In this document: positions 28,640 through 37,757 of the stretch, piece after piece | How the letters are laid out: each line of letters begins with the position of its first letter | Position numbering within the stretch: the stretch's first letter is position 1 | Origin: CBDDEC01 sp965198045 | GTDB lineage: Bacteria; Chloroflexota; Dehalococcoidia; UBA2979 | Length of the DNA stretch: 64,000 nt | NCBI GenBank assembly: GCA_965198045.1 | Contig: CBDAOL010000012.1 | Coordinates: 186,001-250,000 of the forward strand | Direction: 5' to 3' | The notes under the pieces: generated by a model | The model's database searches: none | Told to the model about the DNA's origin: nothing | What the model saw: only the letters and a program-made list of their open reading frames with translations | Program-made: the position numbers and the translations under genes

Positions 28640-29302
28640 GTGCCGAAGCAGGTCACCAACGTCGCCTCGGACGACGCGCTCACGACGATCTATCGCCTCT
28701 CTCACGACGAGGAGGAGGAGGTCATCGCCGCGCGTGTCGCAGAGCGGTTGGGCACGAAGCCGGCCTCGGTCGCCGGCATGCTTTCTCGCCTGCGCCGCGA
28801 CCGCCTCGTACGCGTCGACAACAAGAAGCGCATCGCGCTCTCCGCCTCTGGGCTACGCCGCGCCGAGCAGATGGTGCGACGCCACCGCCTCGCTGAGTGC
28901 CTGCTTGTCGAGGTGCTTGGCCTCGAATGGTGGCGGGCGTACGAGGAAGCGCACCTGATGGAGCATTCGATCTCGGACGTGACCGAGCCGCTGATCGTGG
29001 AGATCCTCGGCGATCCGAAGCTGTCGCCGTTCGGCTATCCGATCCCGGGGAACGGTCGCGCGGAGTCACTGTCGCGCACGAGGTTGAGCGAGCTCGCCGA
29101 CGGCACCTCGACGACCGTCGAGCGCGTCTACGAGGAGGACGAGGACCTGCTGCGCTTCTTCCATGACGAGGGCATCGTCCCCACCGCCCCCGTCCGCATC
29201 ATGGAGGTCGCCCCGTACCGAGGCACGATGACCGTGAACTTCGGCAACGCCGACCTCGTTCTCGGGCTCGAAGCGGCGCGTCAGATCTGGGTGCCGGACT
29301 AA
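28640..29302 (+). CDS. DtxR/MntR-family metal-dependent regulator
   Basis: 220-residue iron- or manganese-dependent repressor. The winged helix is EEEEVIAARVAERLGTKPAS followed by VAGMLSRLRRDRLVRVDNKK. The metal-binding and dimer domain has RRAEQMVRRHRLAECLLVEV and AYEEAHLMEHSISDVTEPLI, with the His, Glu and Cys ligands expected for DtxR (C in LAECLL, E-x-x-H). The C-terminal SH3-like FeoA domain runs from about residue 150. The GTG at 28640 follows GGAGGA. The Sec-containing HesB-like gene starts 72 bp downstream on the same strand, which suggests metal-responsive co-expression, though the product need not be functionally linked. Confidence 0.88.
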   Translation: MPKQVTNVASDDALTTIYRLSHDEEEEVIAARVAERLGTKPASVAGMLSRLRRDRLVRVDNKKRIALSASGLRRAEQMVRRHRLAECLLVEVLGLEWWRAYEEAHLMEHSISDVTEPLIVEILGDPKLSPFGYPIPGNGRAESLSRTRLSELADGTSTTVERVYEEDEDLLRFFHDEGIVPTAPVRIMEVAPYRGTMTVNFGNADLVLGLEAARQIWVPD

Positions 29303-29374
29303 CCCTCGACGCCGTGCCGCGTCGAGGTGATCGGCGCTACGCGACGTAGGCTGGATGCGATCTAGGATCGGTGC

Positions 29375-29680
29375 ATGGCGCAGCAGCTCGACATCCAGTT
29401 CAGCGACGAGGCGCTCGACCTCGTGCGTGACCGGGGCGGCGCCGCAGCGCTGGACTTCATACCGCCTATCGGGTGAAGCGGCGTCGTCGAGGTGTCGGTC
29501 GACACCTACCTCAAGAAGAAAAACCTCGCGCGCTACAGCCGCGTGCAGCACGGGGACATCGAAGTCCTCGTCACGCCGGTTCTGGCAGAGTGGGCGACGA
29601 AGGTCGAGGTCGCGGCGAGCCGCTTCCTGCTCTGGAAACGGTTCGAGGTGTGGGCGGACCACCGCCACCGCCCGACCTGA
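29375..29680 (+). CDS. HesB/IscA-like protein, probable selenoprotein (Sec at codon 34)
   Basis: 101-codon frame with a single in-frame TGA at 29474-29476. It starts MAQQLDIQFSDEALDLVRDR, an IscA-like first strand and helix, then LDFIPPIG-[TGA]-SGVVEVSVDTYL. The TGA occupies the first cysteine of the G-C-(S/A)-G motif that binds iron or an Fe-S cluster in IscA/HesB. The two C-terminal cysteines of true IscA are absent, and the protein has no Cys at all, so Sec would be its only soft ligand. HesB-like Sec proteins are a recognised bacterial family. A 7-bp hairpin starts 13 nt after the TGA. It is shorter than A-type carriers (about 107 aa), and the function is unknown. Confidence 0.82.
29490..29507 (+). 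promoter_or_regulatory. SECIS-like hairpin of the HesB-like gene
   Basis: AGGTGTC (29490-29496) pairs perfectly with GACACCT (29501-29507) around the tetraloop GGTC. The loop starts 21 nt after the TGA at 29474-29476 and begins with two G residues, matching the small G-containing apical loop of bacterial SECIS elements. It lies wholly inside the reading frame, as required. Confidence 0.75.
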
Positions 29681-29749
29681 GCGCACTAACACCGGCCCGC
29701 CGTCGGCGGGCCCACTCCGGACGCGGTCTCGACGGAGCGCCCTCGACGG

Positions 29750-32074
29750 CTACGCCGTGACCGCGGCCTGCTCGCGCAATCGCTGGGCGGCGGCGACGAG
29801 GTGCTCGAGCGACGGCACCGTCTCGTCGTAGCGTCGGGTCTTCAGCCCGCAGTCGGGATTGACCCAGATCAGCCGTTCCGCCACGCGGTCTAGCGCCTGC
29901 TCCAGCCGGTGCGCCATCTCCTCCGTCGGCGGCACGCGCGGCGAGTGGATGTCGTACACACCGAGGCCGATGCCCTTGTCGTACTCGAAGTCGCGGAAGA
30001 CCTCGAGCAGTTCGGCGTCGGAACGCGAGTTCTCGATCGAAATGACATCGGCATCAAGGTCACTGATGGCTTCGATGATGTCGTTGAACTCGGCGTAGCA
30101 CATGTGTGTGTGGATCTGGGTGTCGTCGCGGACGCCGGAGGCGGCGAGCCGGAAGCAGGCCACCGACCAGGCGAGGTAGGCGGTCCAGTCCGACTGCCGC
30201 AGCGGCAGGCCTTCACGCAGCGCCGGCTCGTCGATCTGGATGACCTGGATCCCGGCCGCCTCGAGGTCCACGACCTCGTCGCGGATGGCCAGCGCGATCT
30301 GGCGGCACGTCTCGGCCCGCGGCTGGTCGTCGCGGACGAAGGACCAGTTGAGGATCGTGACCGGGCCCGTCAGCATGCCTTTCACCGGGTGCGAGGTCAG
30401 CGACTGCGCGTACGTCGCCCAGCGCACCGTCATCGGCGCGGGCCTCGACACGTCGCCGAAGACGATCGGTGGCTTCACGTAGCGCGAGCCGTACGACTGC
30501 ACCCAGCCGAAGCGGGTGAACGCGAAGCCGTCCAGCTGCTCGCCGAAATACTCGACCATGTCGTTGCGCTCGGGCTCGCCGTGCACGAGGACGTCCAGGC
30601 CGATCTCCTCCTGGAGCCGGATCACGCGTTCGATCTCAGCCTCGATCGCCGCTTCGTACTCCTCGGTCGCGATGTCTCCGCGGTTGTGCGAGCGTCGCGC
30701 GCGACGCAGTTCCGGCGTCTGCGGGAACGAGCCGATGGTCGTCGTCGGGAAGCGCGGAAGCCCGAGCCGCGCGCCCTGTGCCGTCTGCCGCTCGAGGACA
30801 CTCCCCGGCCGGGAGTAGTCCTCGGCGCCTGTGGCGAGCAGGCGCTCGCGCACGACGCGGTTGTTTGTCCGCTCGGCGGTGCGGCGCGACTCGAGCGCCA
30901 CCTCGTTGGCGGCGAAGCTCGCGGCGACCGCGGCCTCGTCCCCTTCGAGGGCACGCGTCAGCGTCGCGACTTCGTCGATCTTCTGGTTCGCGAAGGCGAG
31001 CCACGACCGCAGCTCGTCGTCCAAGTCGCTCTCCCGGTCGAGCTCGATGGGGACGTGCATCGTCGAGCAGGAGGTCGAGACCAGCAGGCGATCGGCGCCC
31101 ACGATGTCCAGCAGTTCCTCAAGCGTGGTGCGGGACGCGCCGAGGTCGTTGATCCAGACGTTGCGCCCATCGACGACGCCGGCCGCGAGGTGCTTGCCGC
31201 GTGTGCCGTGGCGGCGCACGAGGTCGAGGTTGCGCTGCCCTCGGACGAGGTCGAGCCCGATGCCGTCGATCGGGGCGTTCAGGAGCGTGTGGTAGGCCGC
31301 GTCGATGTCGCCGAAGTACGTCTGCACCAGCAGCTTCGCGCCGCCGCTGGCCGCGGCGAGCCGTTCGAGGGCTGCCGCGAGTGCGTCGAGTTCCTCGCGG
31401 GTGCGGTCCTGCACCAGCGTGGGCTCGTCGATCTGTATCCAGGCCGCGCCGGCGGCGGCAAGGCGGCCCAGCAGCTCCTCGTACACGGGCAGCAGGGCAT
31501 CGAGGAGACCGAGGCGGTCGAACCCGTGATCGACCTCGCCGTCCTCGCCGTGAACTTTGCCCAGCAGGAGGTACGACACTGGGCCGAGCAGGACCGGCAC
31601 GGTCTCGATGCCCGCTTCGCGCGCCTCGAGGTACTCGTCGAGCGCCTTCGTCGAGGTGAGCGCGAAACGCTGGTCAGCGGTGAGTTCGGGGACGATGTAG
31701 TGGTAGTTGGTGTCGAACCACTTCGTCATCTCCATCGCTGTCACGTCGCGGGTCGCGTTCTGCTCGCCGCGCGCCATCGCGAAGTAGAGATCGAGGTCGA
31801 TCATCCGCGCCTCGGCGTCCCAGCCGTAGCGGGCGGGCACAGCGCCGACCATCGCCGATGTGTCCAGCACCTGGTCGTAGTAGGAGAAGGTGTTCGACGG
31901 GATGAGGTCGATGCCCGCGTCGCGCATGCGCTCCCAGGCCTCGAGGCGAAGCGATGCGCCGGTCTCGAGCAGCCCCTCGCGGGTGACGCGCCCGTCCCAG
32001 TAGCGCTCCGTCGCACGCTTGAGCTCACGGCTGCGGCCGATGCGTGGATAGCCCACGATCGTCGACTGGGTCAT
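29750..32074 (-). CDS. metE: Cobalamin-independent methionine synthase
   Basis: 774-residue MetE, transferring a methyl group from 5-methyltetrahydropteroyl-glutamate to homocysteine. The N-terminal domain starts TIVGYPRIGRSRELKRATER. The C-terminal catalytic domain begins near LPRFPTTTIGSFPQTPELRR and contains QIDEPALREGLPLRQSDWTA. Zinc ligands are the His and Cys of IHTHMCYAEFNDI, a Glu further on and the Cys of WVNPDCGLKTRRY near the C-terminus. The length is normal. It is notable beside a B12-dependent ribonucleotide reductase elsewhere in the window: the organism seems to have B12 yet keeps a B12-free methionine synthase. Confidence 0.95.
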   Translation of the reverse strand: MTQSTIVGYPRIGRSRELKRATERYWDGRVTREGLLETGASLRLEAWERMRDAGIDLIPSNTFSYYDQVLDTSAMVGAVPARYGWDAEARMIDLDLYFAMARGEQNATRDVTAMEMTKWFDTNYHYIVPELTADQRFALTSTKALDEYLEAREAGIETVPVLLGPVSYLLLGKVHGEDGEVDHGFDRLGLLDALLPVYEELLGRLAAAGAAWIQIDEPTLVQDRTREELDALAAALERLAAASGGAKLLVQTYFGDIDAAYHTLLNAPIDGIGLDLVRGQRNLDLVRRHGTRGKHLAAGVVDGRNVWINDLGASRTTLEELLDIVGADRLLVSTSCSTMHVPIELDRESDLDDELRSWLAFANQKIDEVATLTRALEGDEAAVAASFAANEVALESRRTAERTNNRVVRERLLATGAEDYSRPGSVLERQTAQGARLGLPRFPTTTIGSFPQTPELRRARRSHNRGDIATEEYEAAIEAEIERVIRLQEEIGLDVLVHGEPERNDMVEYFGEQLDGFAFTRFGWVQSYGSRYVKPPIVFGDVSRPAPMTVRWATYAQSLTSHPVKGMLTGPVTILNWSFVRDDQPRAETCRQIALAIRDEVVDLEAAGIQVIQIDEPALREGLPLRQSDWTAYLAWSVACFRLAASGVRDDTQIHTHMCYAEFNDIIEAISDLDADVISIENSRSDAELLEVFRDFEYDKGIGLGVYDIHSPRVPPTEEMAHRLEQALDRVAERLIWVNPDCGLKTRRYDETVPSLEHLVAAAQRLREQAAVTA

Positions 32075-32411
32075 GCGGCGCCTCCCGGTGCAGTCGTCGA
32101 GGTCAGGCGATCCGATGCGCCGACCGGCTCACGGCCGCCCGGTCGAGGGGGTCCGTACGCGGTGCTCGTCGTTCGGTTCGTACGTTGTGTATGTTTCGCG
32201 AATCCTCGTGCGGTGTCCGGGTCAAGTGGACGCCTGGCAGGTCGCCCGATCGTAGGGCGGCTCGGCCGTCGAGGCTAGTTTCCGCCCGCCGTCCAACCGC
32301 CGGATTGGCCTCGGAGGGTCGCCGTTCACTGGATCACAAAGGCCGCGCTTGAGCGCGGCCTGCAGTAGCCCGCCAGCGGTAGCGGGCGTTCGGGTCGACC
32401 GGAGGCGACGC
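32075..32411. other. Leader region of metE, no gene
   Basis: 337 bp without a convincing coding region, presumably the metE promoter and leader on the minus strand. A GACCTGCC (minus strand, near 32233-32240) recalls the cobalamin-riboswitch B12 box, but the other conserved riboswitch blocks are not seen, so I do not call a riboswitch. The terminator at 32341-32360 lies inside this gap. Confidence 0.4.
32341..32360 (-). terminator. Intrinsic-terminator-like hairpin after the 107-aa gene
   Basis: GGCCGCGC and GCGCGGCC form a perfect 8-bp stem with a four-base loop. On the minus strand it is followed by TTTG, a short T-run. It lies 51 bp beyond the stop of the minus-strand gene ending at 32412, so it fits as that gene's terminator and insulates metE. 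Confidence 0.6.
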
Positions 32412-32735
32412 CTAGAAGGGCGCGCTCCCGTGCCCGAGGACTTCGACGCGTTCCATCGCGCGCACGCCGCCCAGGTCCATCTGCACGCGGCCGTAGGAGC
32501 GGATGTCGCCCATCTCGCCGGAGTCGAGACGGAGCGTATAGGCCGCCTCGGCGCTCGGCAGATGGTGATCAACGGCAGCCGGTGCTTCGACCTGGCCACC
32601 CCAGCGCACGCCGCGGCCTCGTTGCGTCAATTTCCAGAGCGAGGCAGCGACCTCTGCGATCACGCCTCCGTTGGCATCCAGCAGCTCAGCGCGTCCATGC
32701 CACTGAGCTGCGTGCCCTGTCGAGAACCCCACCAC
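32412..32735 (-). CDS. Hypothetical protein, 107 aa
   Basis: Small protein of mixed beta-strand character (AELLDANGGVIAEVAASLWK, AAYTLRLDSGEMGDIRSYGR, MERVEVLGHGSAPF). The alternating pattern suggests a beta-barrel or lipocalin-like fold. No signal peptide, cysteine or catalytic motif is seen. Support comes from its codon-structured frame and the terminator hairpin just downstream. It is not recognised as a named family. Confidence 0.5.
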   Translation of the reverse strand: MVGFSTGHAAQWHGRAELLDANGGVIAEVAASLWKLTQRGRGVRWGGQVEAPAAVDHHLPSAEAAYTLRLDSGEMGDIRSYGRVQMDLGGVRAMERVEVLGHGSAPF

Positions 32736-32870
32736 GAGTGCACCTCCCGCGCACCATCGCCCATCGGCGGTCCCGGGGACGGCCTCAGCATAGCGATTTC
32801 TGCGGCGCCGGTTGTGACGTTCGGAACGCTAGGTTCGGCTCAGATTCTGGGCTCTGGCGTTCGGCAAACC

Positions 32871-33125
32871 CTAGGCGTCGACGCGGAACACGTGGTCGCC
32901 CCCACGGCACTTCTCGCCGACGACGATGCCGACCGAGTCGCCGGCTCCGGCTTCCTCGACGTCCGTGTTGTCGATCTGCATCGACTCGACGGCGTGTGTC
33001 AGGTCCGTGGTGTGCCCCTTCACGCGGATCGTGTCGCCGATGGCGATGCGGTCCGTCAGACCGATGCCGACGACGCCGATGCGGTCGAAGTAGTGCTCGA
33101 CCCGTCCGACCTCAACCTCCGGCAT
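32871..33125 (-). CDS. Small EF-Tu-domain-2-like protein
   Basis: 84-residue protein equivalent to a single translation-factor beta-barrel (domain 2 of EF-Tu). VGRVEHYFDRIGVVGIGLTD is the first strand pair. IAIGDTIRVKGHTTDLTHAV carries the GDTI/G-H-T pattern of GTPase domain 2, and ESMQIDNTDVEEAGAGDSVG is the family core. The C-terminus is HVFRVDA. No GTPase domain is present. Such stand-alone proteins are common and annotated as elongation-factor-like, but their role is unknown. The ATG at 33125 is followed by MPEVEVG, the usual start. It is divergent from the TetR gene. Confidence 0.8.
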   Translation of the reverse strand: MPEVEVGRVEHYFDRIGVVGIGLTDRIAIGDTIRVKGHTTDLTHAVESMQIDNTDVEEAGAGDSVGIVVGEKCRGGDHVFRVDA

Positions 33126-33369
33126 GGCTCCCTCCTCGTCTGAGGCAGCGCTCGCGCCGGTGGTTCCGGCGGCCGCCTTCGAGGGCTGCCCTGCGCACAG
33201 TGTGGCACTACGCGGCAAGCGCCGCTGACAGCGGAAGTCCCGTCTGAGGCGGGCGGAGGTGCAGCGGCCGTAGTTTGCTTGGTGGCCGGTGCGGTTATGC
33301 TGGACTCGTCTCGCCTCGACTGGGCGCTGCGGATGAGGCGCCAGCGAGGACGTGGCAGAGGTTTTTGCG

Positions 33370-33978
33370 ATGACCGAACGCGCTGTGGCGCCACCTCGCG
33401 GCCGCGAGGAGGTCTCCGCTGCATTGATCGACGCTGCGGCGGAGCTGTTCGCCGATGGCATACCGGCGCTCGTCAGCGTGCGCGACATCGCGGCACGGGC
33501 CAACGTCAACCACGGCCTGGTGCACCAGTACTTCGGCTCGAAGGACGCGTTGATCGCCACGACGATCGAAGAGCTCGCGCGCCGCAGAGCCGCGATCGTC
33601 GAAGCGGCAGCGGACGACGCGACGGCGGTACTTCTAGCGCTCCGTTTCCATCATGACTTTCCCGCCTACACGCGGCTCCTCGCGTGGTGGCTTCTCGAGA
33701 GCCGCGACATCAACGAACTGGATCTGAGCTTCGGCCCGATCCGGGAGATGGTCGACAGCACCTACGCGGGCCCCACCAGCGGCGATCGGATCGACCGCCA
33801 GGTGGTCGCCGCCGGCGTCAGCCTCATGCTCCTCGGCTCCGTTGTTTTCAGGGACTTCGTCAATGCGTTCCTCGACACGCCTGAAGTGGACGAGGAGCAC
33901 TACATCAACGAACTCGCGAAACTCGCGTCCTCAGTGCACCACTGGAACGCTGAGGAGCCTCGGGAAGACACGCGCTAG
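33370..33978 (+). CDS. TetR-family transcriptional regulator
   Basis: 202-residue one-component repressor. The N-terminal HTH is SAALIDAAAELFADGIPALV with VRDIAARANVNHGLVHQYFG (about residues 37-56) and the SKDAL turn after it. The rest is the helical ligand-binding domain, unrecognisable at ligand level. The ATG at 33370 follows GGCAGAGG at short distance. It is divergent from the EF-Tu-domain-like gene across about 245 bp, which holds no other gene. Confidence 0.87.
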   Translation: MTERAVAPPRGREEVSAALIDAAAELFADGIPALVSVRDIAARANVNHGLVHQYFGSKDALIATTIEELARRRAAIVEAAADDATAVLLALRFHHDFPAYTRLLAWWLLESRDINELDLSFGPIREMVDSTYAGPTSGDRIDRQVVAAGVSLMLLGSVVFRDFVNAFLDTPEVDEEHYINELAKLASSVHHWNAEEPREDTR

Positions 33979-34057
33979 CGGAGCCTGACGCGGCGGATCG
34001 TTCGAGACGCAGACACCGCCCGAGGCAGGTGTATGCTCCGCGACGCGGGGTGCGGGG

Positions 34058-35225
34058 ATGACGAGCCAACCGGGCTCTGGAAACGGACAGGTCGAGGACG
34101 AGCGACAGCGTCGGCGTCGGCGCCTGGTGCTCTGGTGGCTCGTTGCGGCGGGGGCTGCGCTCGCGCTGATCGTCATCGTCGTCGTGGTGTTCGCTGCCAA
34201 CGGCGACGACGATCCGGAGCAGAGCGCGTCGCTTTCTACTGCTTCTCCCACTCAGGAGCCCGCCGGAACGCCCGGCTCGTCGCCCACTGGGACGGTCGAA
34301 CCAACCTCGACGCAGGCTGCCACTCCGACCACCGCGCCGACTTCGACGCCGACAACTCCAGCCGCCAAGCCGGAGCCCACAGCGTCGCCGACGACCGAGG
34401 CGACCGCGACGGCGACGAGCACGCCGGCGGCCACAGCGACTGCGACCGCGACGGCGTCGGCCACACCCGCGCCAGGCCAGCCCGACCCCCTCGCCCGAGC
34501 CGACGCCTGCGAACACCGGACCGATCGCTCTCGACGAGCCGATCGCGAACGGACTCGTCGGGCTGTGGCACTTCGACGGGAACGCGATGGACTCCAGCGG
34601 TCTCGGGAACCACGGTGTGCCGAACGCCGTCACCTACGGGGCAGGCGTGTTCGGGCAGGCGCTGGGCCTGAACGGTACGTCCGCGTTCGTGCGTGTCCCG
34701 GACGACCCGAGCCTGAATCCGACGACCGCGATCAGCGTGCAGGCCTGGTATCGCGCGCCGTTCTTCACCGGCGTCGGCAACAACGCGCTGATCGACAAGG
34801 GGGCCGTCGCTCACGTCTCGCCGTTCTACCAGTACCACATGGGGATCACCGGCCAGGGCTACCTCCCCGGCGGCACCGGCAACGAGGTGGGATTCTCCTT
34901 CGTGCCCGGCGGCGAAGACGCTCAGTTCCTGCGGGCCTCGACCGCCCAGATGACGCCGGACGTCTGGCATCACCTGGTCTTCACATACGACGGCCAGACA
35001 GCAGCTCTCTACGTAGACGGTGTGCGCACTAACAGCCGCGACGTGACTGGCGATCTGCCGGGCTTCGGCGATCCGGGGTTCTCAACCGACCTGTTCATCG
35101 GCACCTTCGCCAACCGGCGCAGCCCGGCTGACCACGTTCCGGGCTCCGTCGACGAGGTCGCGATCTGGAACCGGGCGCTCACGCAGGCGGAGGTCGTTGA
35201 ACTCTTCGACCGCGGCTCGGGGTAG
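34058..35225 (+). CDS. Membrane-anchored LamG-domain protein (one frameshift)
   Basis: A basic cytoplasmic start (DERQRRRRRLVLWW) precedes one transmembrane helix (LVAAGAALALIVIVVVVFAA, about residues 28-47). A long Thr/Pro/Ala/Ser-rich extracellular linker follows, ending in a C-run near 34485 where the frame slips by one base. The downstream frame gives a LamG/concanavalin-like domain: IANGLVGLWHFDGNAMDSSG, GQALGLNGTSAFVRVPDDPS, VWHHLVFTYDGQTAALYVDG and VDEVAIWNRALTQAEVVELF. The overall plan is an extracellular carbohydrate- or matrix-binding protein. The slip at a homopolymer is probably a sequencing error. Confidence 0.78.
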
Positions 35226-35350
35226 CCGCGGTCGCACTCGCCAGCCAACGCTGCCATCGCTTGTGCCGAGTCGAACTAGTCGCGGCTCACGCGGTGCTAC
35301 CGTCTGCGCGGCCTACAACAAACGCAATGGGCCAGGAACGAGAAGAAGCG

Positions 35351-37684
35351 ATGGCAGACTCAGAAGCAGCAAGCGTAGCGGAGGCGTTCTTGACCGCCTT
35401 CAACAATGCGGATTGGGACGCCTTGCGGGCCACGGTTGCCGACGATTCGGTGTACGAGGAGCACGGCACCCAACGCCGTATCGAGGGTGCCGGCGCCATC
35501 ATGGACGTCTATCGGGCGTGGAAGACGGCGATGCCCGACGTGCATGGCAGCGTTCAGAACATCGCGACGAACGGAGATTCCGCCGTCCTCGAGGTGGTCT
35601 GGGAAGGCACGCAGACTGGACTGTTGGAGACACTTGACGGCACGATTCCGCCGTCCGGGAAGTCGCAACGCACGCCGGGCGCGTTCGCCGTTTCCGTACA
35701 GGGCGGGCTCATCACGTCCAGCCGCAACTACTTCGACATGCTGACCTTCCTACAGCAGATCGAGGCTGCGCCGGCGTTCTTCGGCTGGGTGAATGGCTCT
35801 GGCAGCCGGTCGCGGGAGCGCATCCAGGCGATCACCGGGGCGATGAGCAGGCCGGCGCTGGACCAGCTGGTGAGGGAGTGGAACCAGTTCTACCCCGACC
35901 AGGCCGCCGGGGTCGCGAACGGCGAGGAGTTCAAGCGCCGCCTCGACGCTGACGAGCTCGATGCCCAGGCGTCGCGGCTCCACACACAGCTGCTCGATGT
36001 CTCGCTGTCGAGCGTCGATGCACCCCAGTACGGCAACCTGGCACAGGACGAGAACGCGTTACTCGTGCAGGTAGCGTTCGAGGAGGGCGCCGAGGGCCTG
36101 AAGCGCGGCGCCGAGCTCAACGTGGAGGCGACCCTCGCCGTGCTGAACACCGCGTTCCCCGGCATCCAGGACGGTGTCGACTACGCGAAGCAGGCGGACG
36201 AGTACGCAGAGTACGCCGGCGATGTCTACAACGACCCGACGGGCGCGGCGCTCGCTGTGATTAAGGACGAGTTGGACGAACGGCTGGTCGAACCGCTCGG
36301 CGAACGACTCGACGAGGGCTTCGAAAGCGCGTTCGGCGAGGACCTCGCCGGGTTGATCTCGGACGTCGCCTCGGACGCTGTCGGTTTCGAAGTGCCGTCG
36401 GAGGCGCTGGCGGCCGGTGTCGACGCCGGCTTCGTCGAGTTCGAGTCGAACGTTCGTGCAGCCCTCGCGACGAACGAGGAGGCCGGCGAGGGCGAGGCGA
36501 CGCTGACGGTGATCGTGCCCGACGAGGAGCATCTCAGGGTCGCGTTGCCGCCCGGCGACTACGACGTGTTGGTCGTCGTGGGTTCAGGCGACGAGGCGAT
36601 GGTTTCGGACGATGCCGTCATGGTCACAGGCGGCGCGACCGTCGCTGTTCTGCCAGGCGGCGGGCCCTCTACCGTCGCCGAACCACCGGCAGGTGGCAAA
36701 GACGCTGACCCCGACCAGGACACGGACGGGGACGGCATCACCGACGACATCGACTTCTGCGACGAACGGCCCGAGGACTACGACGGCTTCGAGGACATCG
36801 ACGGCTGTCCAGACCTCGACAACGATAGCGACAACATCCTCGACGGCGACGACGAGTGCCCGAACCTGGCCGAGACCGTCAATCAGTTCGAAGGCAGCGA
36901 CGGCTGCCCGGACGACGCCCCCGGGGAACCATTGGACGAGGATCCAGACCGCGACGAGATCCTCGGGGACGCGGACCAGTGCCCGAACGAGGCAGAGGAC
37001 ATAAACGGCTTCGAGGACAGCGACGGCTGTCCCGAGGGCGGCCCGGACCCTGACGGGGACGGGATTCTCGGGGCCGCCGACCACTGCCGCTACGAGGCCG
37101 AGACGGAGAACGGCTTCGAGGACAGCGACGGCTGTCCGGACGAAGTACCGAACCCGGACCCTGACGGCGACAAGATCGTCGGCGCCGCGGATCAGTGCCC
37201 GCAGGAAGCCGGGGACGTGAACGGCTTCGAGGACAGCGACGGCTGCCCCGAGGGCGGGGCGGATCCGGACGGAGATGGCATTCTCAGCCCGGCCGACCAG
37301 TGCCGCTTCGAGGCCGAGACCGTTAACCAGTTCGAGGACGACGACGGCTGTCCCGACATCGCGCCCCCACCGGACCCGGGCGAGCCATTCAGCGGCGCCT
37401 GGCACAGCTCGGCCGCGTGTGGGAATCCGACGGCGCCGTGGCGCTGGGAGATCACGATCAATCCGAGTACGACGTCAGGGACGATCAGCTTCCATGACTG
37501 CCCGGGCGGGGGGCGCGTTTCCTACATCCTCGGCGGTGGCACGGTGGTGGGACCGAACCAGATGACGTTCATCGGCCTGATCAATCCGTTTAGCGTGGGC
37601 GGCGCACTCGGCGCCAACGCCGCGGGCCTCGTCGAGTTCCTGATTACCTTCAACGCCGCGCCAGACCCGAACCTCGCGCCGTAA
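35351..37684 (+). CDS. SnoaL-like domain protein with six TSP3-type calcium-binding repeats
   Basis: About 777 residues. Residues 1-130 resemble a SnoaL-like polyketide cyclase/ester cyclase (AEAFLTAFNNADWDALRATV, then DVYRAWKTAMPDVHGSVQNI). Residues about 140-370 are helical and unrecognised, and about 380-445 form a beta domain (LRVALPPGDYDVLVVVGSGD). Residues about 455-675 hold six Asp-rich repeats of the thrombospondin type 3 kind, each with DxDxDxI and a cysteine pair (for example DPDGDGILGAADHCRYEAE and FEDSDGCPD). The C-terminal 100 residues are beta-rich with two Cys. TSP3 repeats are normally extracellular, yet no signal peptide is seen. The SnoaL part may be a fused or misassigned N-terminus. 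Confidence 0.72.
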   Translation: MADSEAASVAEAFLTAFNNADWDALRATVADDSVYEEHGTQRRIEGAGAIMDVYRAWKTAMPDVHGSVQNIATNGDSAVLEVVWEGTQTGLLETLDGTIPPSGKSQRTPGAFAVSVQGGLITSSRNYFDMLTFLQQIEAAPAFFGWVNGSGSRSRERIQAITGAMSRPALDQLVREWNQFYPDQAAGVANGEEFKRRLDADELDAQASRLHTQLLDVSLSSVDAPQYGNLAQDENALLVQVAFEEGAEGLKRGAELNVEATLAVLNTAFPGIQDGVDYAKQADEYAEYAGDVYNDPTGAALAVIKDELDERLVEPLGERLDEGFESAFGEDLAGLISDVASDAVGFEVPSEALAAGVDAGFVEFESNVRAALATNEEAGEGEATLTVIVPDEEHLRVALPPGDYDVLVVVGSGDEAMVSDDAVMVTGGATVAVLPGGGPSTVAEPPAGGKDADPDQDTDGDGITDDIDFCDERPEDYDGFEDIDGCPDLDNDSDNILDGDDECPNLAETVNQFEGSDGCPDDAPGEPLDEDPDRDEILGDADQCPNEAEDINGFEDSDGCPEGGPDPDGDGILGAADHCRYEAETENGFEDSDGCPDEVPNPDPDGDKIVGAADQCPQEAGDVNGFEDSDGCPEGGADPDGDGILSPADQCRFEAETVNQFEDDDGCPDIAPPPDPGEPFSGAWHSSAACGNPTAPWRWEITINPSTTSGTISFHDCPGGGRVSYILGGGTVVGPNQMTFIGLINPFSVGGALGANAAGLVEFLITFNAAPDPNLAP

Positions 37685-37757
37685 TGCTCAGGCGCGGGGA
37701 TGCGAGTGGCGTCGATCTGGTTTGCTCGATGATCGCGGTTCGGGCGTCCGAGGAGCG

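Noticed and set aside
901..32278. Very long open frames antisense to real genes (for example minus 901-2298, minus 5783-7771, plus 11402-13372, minus 15795-18122, plus 29909-32278)
   Set aside because: They mirror well-recognised genes on the other strand and have Arg/Ala/His-rich shadow composition typical of high-GC DNA, without domains.
32075..32400. Cobalamin or SAM riboswitch before metE
   Set aside because: Only an isolated GACCTGCC is seen. The conserved GCCACT and GGGAA-type blocks and the P1 pairing are not found by eye.
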